Shown here in pieces: positions 55,640 to 61,200 of a DNA stretch of 64,000 bases. Each line of letters starts with the position of its first letter. Positions within the stretch are counted from its first letter, which is position 1. A program made the translations under genes and the position numbers. This stretch comes from Candidatus Saccharimonadota bacterium (GTDB taxonomy: Bacteria; Patescibacteriota; Saccharimonadia; Saccharimonadales; Saccharimonadaceae), in contig JAFUEB010000004.1 of assembly GCA_017464135.1 (NCBI GenBank), forward strand, positions 1-64,000, in the 5' to 3' direction. Below the pieces are notes generated by a model. It was not told the DNA's origin. It saw only the letters and a program-made list of their open reading frames with translations, and did no database searches.

Positions 55640-56081
55640 TTTTCATCCTTTGCCAATTATATTCTTCTACATTGCCTCTTTTGTCTACAAAAAAGAAATA
55701 AAGGTTCAGCTGTCTGCATACAGTCCAGTGAACCTTTTTTAAATGACGGTCTTTAAAATAATCGGGATATGCTACGCCATATTTATTGCTACCTTTGCTT
55801 GCTGTTGGCATAATTTTGGAATGAATACGCGTTATGATCTGAGCTAACCCTACTAAGAAATTAGATACATCGGCTGAGCTTGCGTTTTTTGCATTCCTGG
55901 CTCCGCCTTTACACTCCACTAACCAGTATCTACTATAGTTTTCATTGCATACCCTAATGTCGACGCCATGCTCGTGGAGTCCTTTTGAGACTATGTTTTT
56001 AGAGTATCCTTTATCCGCCAAATATTTGGCAACAGAATCCTGGATAAATGGTTCATAAGGATAGCCGCAATCTTTGAACAT
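55620..56081 (-). CDS. PD-(D/E)XK nuclease-like protein
   Basis: 153 residues. HGVDIRVCNENYSRYWLVECKGG matches the core of restriction-endonuclease-like folds, with Asp in GVDI and Glu-x-Lys in VECKG. An N-terminal helix pair (EPFIQDSVAKYLADKGYSKNIVSKGL) fits this fold. The rest (LVGLAQIITRIHSK, KKVHWTVCRQLNLYFFFVD) forms the remaining strands and helices. Start is ATG 56081, 6 nt after TATAAT (56093-56088, minus strand); a longer frame to 56117 is not needed. First gene of a three-gene operon. DNA or RNA target unknown. Confidence 0.7.
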   Translation of the reverse strand: MFKDCGYPYEPFIQDSVAKYLADKGYSKNIVSKGLHEHGVDIRVCNENYSRYWLVECKGGARNAKNASSADVSNFLVGLAQIITRIHSKIMPTASKGSNKYGVAYPDYFKDRHLKKVHWTVCRQLNLYFFFVDKRGNVEEYNWQRMKNEFPDD

Positions 56082-56098
56082 ATTTATATTATAACATT

Positions 56099-56469
56099 TT
56101 AGGCCGTTCTTTTCCACATATAGACCGTAATGTATGGCTGTCGGTTTTTGTGTGATTCACCACCACCAGTATTTTGGTTTGTAGCGGTCGTTCCGCCGGT
56201 GTAGTCTTGTTGATAGCCATCTTGCGCCCAATTATTCGCCGGAGAAGTGTAGCCATAGCCGGACAGGTTGCCACCACCGTAAGAGTTCCATCTGTTGTAA
56301 GTTGTATGTGAGTGTGAGTTTTGTGTATGTGTGTGACTCGGCATTTCGGCTATGGTCAAGGTATGTTTCTCCTCGCCACCGGTCGCTTCTACGGTTGAGT
56401 AATTTGTAGTTCCGTTTGAGCCATATTTGTGATAAAAAATAGGGGTCTACCTCCGCTTTTTACATGCAT
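56099..56469 (-). pseudogene. Phage tail-collar/fibre C-terminal remnant
   Basis: The frame ending at 56099 reads TGGEEKHTLTIAEMPSHTHT, then a His/Asn/Gly/Thr-rich stretch and HKNRQPYITVYMWKR, the standard C-terminus of phage tail-collar or fibre proteins. Upstream it is open only to 56446. An ATG at 56469 begins in another frame (MHVKSGGRPLFF) that would join it by a one-base change in the T6 run at 56434-56439 (minus strand reading). So the gene looks frameshifted or is a short fragment; an ATT start at 56440 after GGAGGT is a less likely alternative. Confidence 0.55.
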
Positions 56470-56543
56470 TATTTCAGCATGCAGAGGGACTATCTTGACT
56501 TATTATAGTACGAGAAGTCATTGTGTAGGTTGTACTAATCTAT

Positions 56544-57407
56544 CTATTTCCTGAGCTTATATAGTTCAGAATAGGGAATATGTTTCTTGCCGTCTTTTGC
56601 TATCTTAATCACTATAGCTTTCTTTGTAGCACAATAGCCGAAGTCTGCCTTAATATCCGCACACACTTCAATTAGTTTTCCTTTTGCGAGATCTGATAAG
56701 GCGAACAATTTTTTACTTGCTACGATCGGTAATAATCCAAAGAAGGTATTTGCGTAAATAATTGAGAAATCAAGCGCAGAGTTGAGGAGTCTAGTATGGA
56801 CGTCGACGACTTTTTCTACGGTGCCTAAAAAGTATGTATATGGAGCTTTCGTATCGTTATCCGCCGGCATCGCAAATGTATCAGCAAAGCCAGTTACCTT
56901 GCCGGCTTTGGAATCGATTGGAAAATTATCTAGTTTCGAATTATATTCATCAATGCTATCATGGATGTTAATTTTGAACGCAAACGCTGATAGATTGGGA
57001 TTCATCTTTTTATCTTCTATATTATCATCCCAAACCGCATGGCGATTCACTGTCTCTATTATGAAATGGGTTCCATCATCGGTTTCGGCCATATAGTATT
57101 CGTTAGCCCCGCCAGAGGCAGGGAGACGTTCGAGAATATGGATATTGTCTGTTTTTGGATTTTTGATTGTCATGTCTAAATCCATTAATTCAAGGTGTAT
57201 CTTTTCTTCGTTAACTTTCAGCAGGGAAAAAAGAAAGCCATAATATATACCGGTCTTTTTGTCTTTTAGCTCAAACTCATTCATGAAAAAATTGGCGTTT
57301 TTTGAACTAAATACCAATTCGCCGCGCTTTGTAGTAAAAGTTATTGCATCACTAAGAAACTTAGTTTGATCTTTTTCTTTAAAATAGGATTCTTGTCGTA
57401 ATGGCAT
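56544..57407 (-). CDS. Hypothetical protein, 287 residues
   Basis: No family recognised. It is soluble, with no signal or TM segment, and alternates strands and helices (for example GIYYGFLFSLLKVNEEKIHLELMDLDMT and HFIIETVNRHAVWDDN). It ends in a short basic helix (GKKHIPYSELYKLRK). Codon use looks more AT-rich than in the core genes. TATAAT (57419-57414, minus strand) ends 6 nt before the ATG, with TTTGTA 17 bases further upstream, so the transcript is probably leaderless. It lies between the tail-collar remnant and the CdiA-tRNase-like gene, in the accessory zone. Confidence 0.65.
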   Translation of the reverse strand: MPLRQESYFKEKDQTKFLSDAITFTTKRGELVFSSKNANFFMNEFELKDKKTGIYYGFLFSLLKVNEEKIHLELMDLDMTIKNPKTDNIHILERLPASGGANEYYMAETDDGTHFIIETVNRHAVWDDNIEDKKMNPNLSAFAFKINIHDSIDEYNSKLDNFPIDSKAGKVTGFADTFAMPADNDTKAPYTYFLGTVEKVVDVHTRLLNSALDFSIIYANTFFGLLPIVASKKLFALSDLAKGKLIEVCADIKADFGYCATKKAIVIKIAKDGKKHIPYSELYKLRK

Positions 57408-57518
57408 AAGTATATTATAGCGTACTGGACATTATTTACAAAAAATGTCCGTTTATTATCTATAACGGTTGTCTAGAGGCTACTTTGCGTTTTCATTATT
57501 TTTTACGGTTTTCATAAT

Positions 57519-57548
57519 AAAAAAAGAACCTCTCATACGAGATGGTTC
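57519..57548 (-). terminator. Terminator of the CdiA-tRNase-like gene
   Basis: On the minus strand GAACC (57548-57544) pairs with GGTTC (57530-57526) around an inner TCTC/GAGA pairing, followed by TTTTTTT. Confidence 0.8.
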
Positions 57549-57555
57549 ATTCCGC

Positions 57556-57600
57556 GGAAGTAGGTAGTTGATACAATTCAGTATCTTATGCCTTACTTCC
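57556..57600. ncRNA. Nested hairpin in the 3' region of the CdiA-tRNase-like gene
   Basis: Outer arms GGAAGTAGG (57556-57564) and CCTTACTTCC (57591-57600, one bulge) enclose an inner GATAC (57570-57574) / GTATC (57581-57585) stem. It lies between the stop codon and the terminator, so it would be part of the 3' UTR. The 57408-57622 gap otherwise holds the promoter of the 56544 gene and this terminator. Function unknown. Confidence 0.4.
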
Positions 57601-57622
57601 TCTACATATAATTTTATTCTAT

Positions 57623-58012
57623 TTATCCTTTTATGTCAAGGACTGTTCCATTTTTCTGCACTATTTTGAGGCGTTTAATACGAGAACTCTCCTTTGATAA
57701 GAATTCCTTTGTTCTTGATATGCCTTGTTCATCTGTTAGCTTACTACGCGAAAGGTCTATAATTACATTTTCGGATTGTCTATCAATACTTCTGAGATTA
57801 TTTTGGATAGTGTGTTTACCGCCGCCTTCTGGGGATTTGAGCCCCCAGCGAATATTGGTTTTTAGAACATACAGATCTGGCGTTTTACTGCTATAACGGC
57901 GAAGAAAAATAATGTCGCTCTTAAAATGCCCGGTAAGTAGTTCAGCTATTCTCCTTTCATGAGGACGTGGTCTTGATTCACCAGATTCTTCGTAGCGTAC
58001 TTTATATTTCAT
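57623..58012 (-). CDS. CdiA C-terminal tRNase-like protein
   Basis: 129 residues. HERRIAELLTGHFKSDIIFLRRYSSKTPDLYVLKTNIRWGLKSPEGGGKHTIQNNLRSIDRQSENVIIDLS follows the pattern of the CdiA-type PD-(D/E)XK tRNase domain (HE...LA, TPD, W-E-x-KSP-x-G, TI..NL..A..QS.N..iDL). Here the W-E-x-K Glu appears to be Gly (WGLKSP), which could impair catalysis. There is no delivery region, so it is stand-alone. Start MKYKVRYEE is 7 nt after TATAAT (58025-58020, minus strand); two upstream in-frame ATGs overlap or precede the -10. Confidence 0.7.
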   Translation of the reverse strand: MKYKVRYEESGESRPRPHERRIAELLTGHFKSDIIFLRRYSSKTPDLYVLKTNIRWGLKSPEGGGKHTIQNNLRSIDRQSENVIIDLSRSKLTDEQGISRTKEFLSKESSRIKRLKIVQKNGTVLDIKG

Positions 58013-58025
58013 ACTCATGATTATA

Positions 58026-58248
58026 GCACGAATAACAGGGAAGAAACAAAGTGACACATTCCGCTTATTCTTGGTGCAAACGACCGAAGTGAAAGCTCGG
58101 GCAAGGGAACGGGTGCTATACTGCTTATTCTAACTGAGTCGCCTTTGACCTCGTAGGACATTTTTATTTGATGGTTTTGTTATATTATTTCTGCGATTAT
58201 AGGTTAGTGTATAGATTGCTCGTCTTACCATATGACATATTTAATTCA
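58026..58248. other. Intergenic region with no gene seen
   Basis: I find no convincing gene. It contains two CYGCTTATTCT words (near 58072 and 58122), otherwise AT-rich sequence leading into the promoter of the 58297 gene. Confidence 0.5.
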
Positions 58249-58276
58249 TTGAGTTAATGTTTAATTTATGTATAAT
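58249..58276 (+). promoter_or_regulatory. Promoter of giant FISUMP protein 4
   Basis: TTGAGT (58249-58254), 16-base spacer, TATAAT (58271-58276). Sequence through the TTG start closely parallels 23073-23130. Confidence 0.75.
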
Positions 58277-58296
58277 TGTATGTGTAGGAGTGTATT

Positions 58297-61200
58297 TTGT
58301 TGGAGGCAATGTCAATTAGGAATACGCGAAAGATTAGGTTTAGTTTTCAATTGTCTATTATTTTGTTGTTATTTATTACGATATTAAGCATTGTTCCATA
58401 TGACGCAGAAAAAGACGATGTCGAAGCGGTAGATGATCATACCACACCCGCCTCATTGTCATTTATTTCCGCTAATGACCATGCAACCGTCGCGATTAAC
58501 CCATCTACAGCTGGTACATTTGGCGCCTCTTCAGGCGATTCTGATATTAGGTTTACCGTTTCTACTAATAATTATACTGGCTATACATTGACGGTCAAAG
58601 CGACAAAAACTACTCTTGATTCCACGACTGATGGTGTCATTTCCACTTTAGCATCTTCGGTAACTACTTCTCAATTTAGTAATGCATCGAATACTCCACT
58701 TAGCAATCGTTGGGGATATAAGCCGAATTACTATAATTCATCAACCAACAGTGACAGATTCTATCCTGCTACATCGGACTCTGTAATACTAGACAAAACA
58801 GTTGCAGCAAATACTACTGCAAAAGCTTACATTATTTCTCTTGGCGCAAGAGTTAATTACGAAATTCCTTCCGGAACTTATGAAAATAATACGCTTATGC
58901 TCCAATATGTAGCCAATCCAGTACCGTATACGGTTTCTTTTAATGATAATGTTGTTGATGATATCGTAAATAATATGCCGTCCAGTCTAACTGGTAACTC
59001 ATCTTCGCCCGATACTGTCACCCTTCCTAGTAGAATACCAACTAGAGATTATTATGCGTTTGCTGGTTGGTGCACGGTTAAACCGATAGAGGTAGCGGGA
59101 GGCCAACTATGTCCTGGAACTGCATATTCAGCGAATGGGTCGTATGGTCTGAATTATACTGTCAGTAATTCGAATAATGTACTTTATGCGATTTGGACTT
59201 CGAATAGAGGATGTAATAAGGCTGCGACCACGATTGGAACTGGTGTTTCTTCAACCGATGCCGTATGTATGCAAGATATTAATAACAGCGTTATTTCTTC
59301 TATGGTTACTGGTGTGCAACATTCTTTGGTCGACATGCGTGACGGTAAATCTTATTTTATTGCAAAACAATCCGATGGAAAAGTATGGATGACACAGAAT
59401 CTTGATTATGTATTAAGCACTTCTACCACCTTAACTCACCATTCTACAGATATTGGCTATACTGATGTGAATCTCGATAAGACTTTTTCTCCTAGTACTA
59501 ATACCATTACGACTGAAAGCGAGTGGTCAATGAGTGAAAACACTTTACCTTTTTCGTATGATCCCGGTGATATTTATTATTATTCTTCTGGCACGACCGA
59601 TGATGACACGCCGTCTACGGCCTGCAATGATACGAGTACATGTAAACATTATCATGTAGGCAATTATTACACTTGGACTGCTGCTGTTGCATCGAACGAT
59701 ACTTCTTCTATGGTTGATACCTATTCGATAGCGCCCGACTCGATTTGCCCAGCTAATTGGCGGCTTCCTAGTGGGACTAATAATGATACTTATAACGAGT
59801 TTAACCGTTTATTGGTTAAGTCTGGTGTAGTGACTGAATATGCATCTAAGACTAAATTATTAAGTTATACGACTAACGGTTTTACTCTTTTAAGAAGTGC
59901 GCCATTATATATTACTCGATCCGGTGCAATTTGGACTCCTACGCTGAGCTACTCAGGTAAAAATGGTTATCTATGGAATGATACTATAACTAGTTCTACT
60001 GCGGCTGGAACTTTCAATATGAATAAGAATTATTTAAACTATAGTGCTACTCTTACGAGACGAAATGGTTTTCCTATTCGCTGTGTTGCTCGAATGAACG
60101 CTGGCTCATCCTTGGTTAACTATTATGGTAATGGTGCAACCGATGGCGTTCAAAAGAGCGTTACTATAAAGAAGGGGAATACATTGCGTTTTCCAACCGA
60201 TATTTTTACTAGGCAGAATTATATTTTATCTGGATGGAATTCTAAGGCAGATGGTACCGGGTTATATTATGATTTTGACAGTATCTATGATGTTGAATAT
60301 AATAGCCCGGCTGTCATTGATTTTTATGCAGTTTGGACTCCGGCTTACAGTATTGTTTACAATGGGAACGGATCATCGAATGACTCTGCGATGGGTGTAA
60401 ATAATATCGTGAAAAACGGAGACGAAACTCGTCTTTTTGCTTCTAATTATAGACGAGATGGCTACGGTTTTGTTGGATGGTCCGTTACGCAAATTGATCC
60501 TGATGCGGCGAATGCGAAAAATTTGATCTCTAATGCAAAAATATTTGGTCCAAACGAGAAAATCATTGCAAATAATGTCAACCTTGGCAGTAATGCGCCT
60601 GCTAATATAACGCTATATGCGGTCTGGATTAAATCTGAAGGTGACATGCAAAACTGGGTGGGATGTCCTTCTATGAATATAGGAGATTTGACTGCTAGAA
60701 AAGATATTAGAGACAACCAGGTATATGCTATTGCGAAACTAGCAGATGGCAAATGCTGGATGATAGAAAATTTAAGATTAGATGCAAACGGCGCGGACAA
60801 TAAAGCTGACGCTCAAGGTTTTGATACTGGTTTTTTGGGTCTTGCCACCGCTGAGTCTGAGTCGAATTTTACGTATAGCGTCATCGCAAGTAATTCTTTA
60901 TATACTACGTCTAATATTACGGGTGAAAATCAAGCGTACAGGTTCCCTCGTTACAATAATCGTAATACTAATGATACGGTTGAAATAATGACTAGTGTGA
61001 ATGAAAACATTTATTCATATGGCAATTATTATTCTTGGCCGGCCGCGAAAGCTAGTATTTATAATTTCACTTTTAATGATAATTCGATTACAGTGAATAG
61101 TTCGATTTGTCCTAAAGGCTGGAAGCTACCGTCTGCAAACAACTCCGGTACGGACACTAGTACATTAATTAGTAGTTTGAGATCTGAATCAAAAATGCTT

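Noticed and set aside
23044-58296. Composite transposon or genomic island bounded by the giant genes.
   Set aside because: Only one IS copy is present, and core genes (trpS, glyA, folA, thyA) lie inside the interval.
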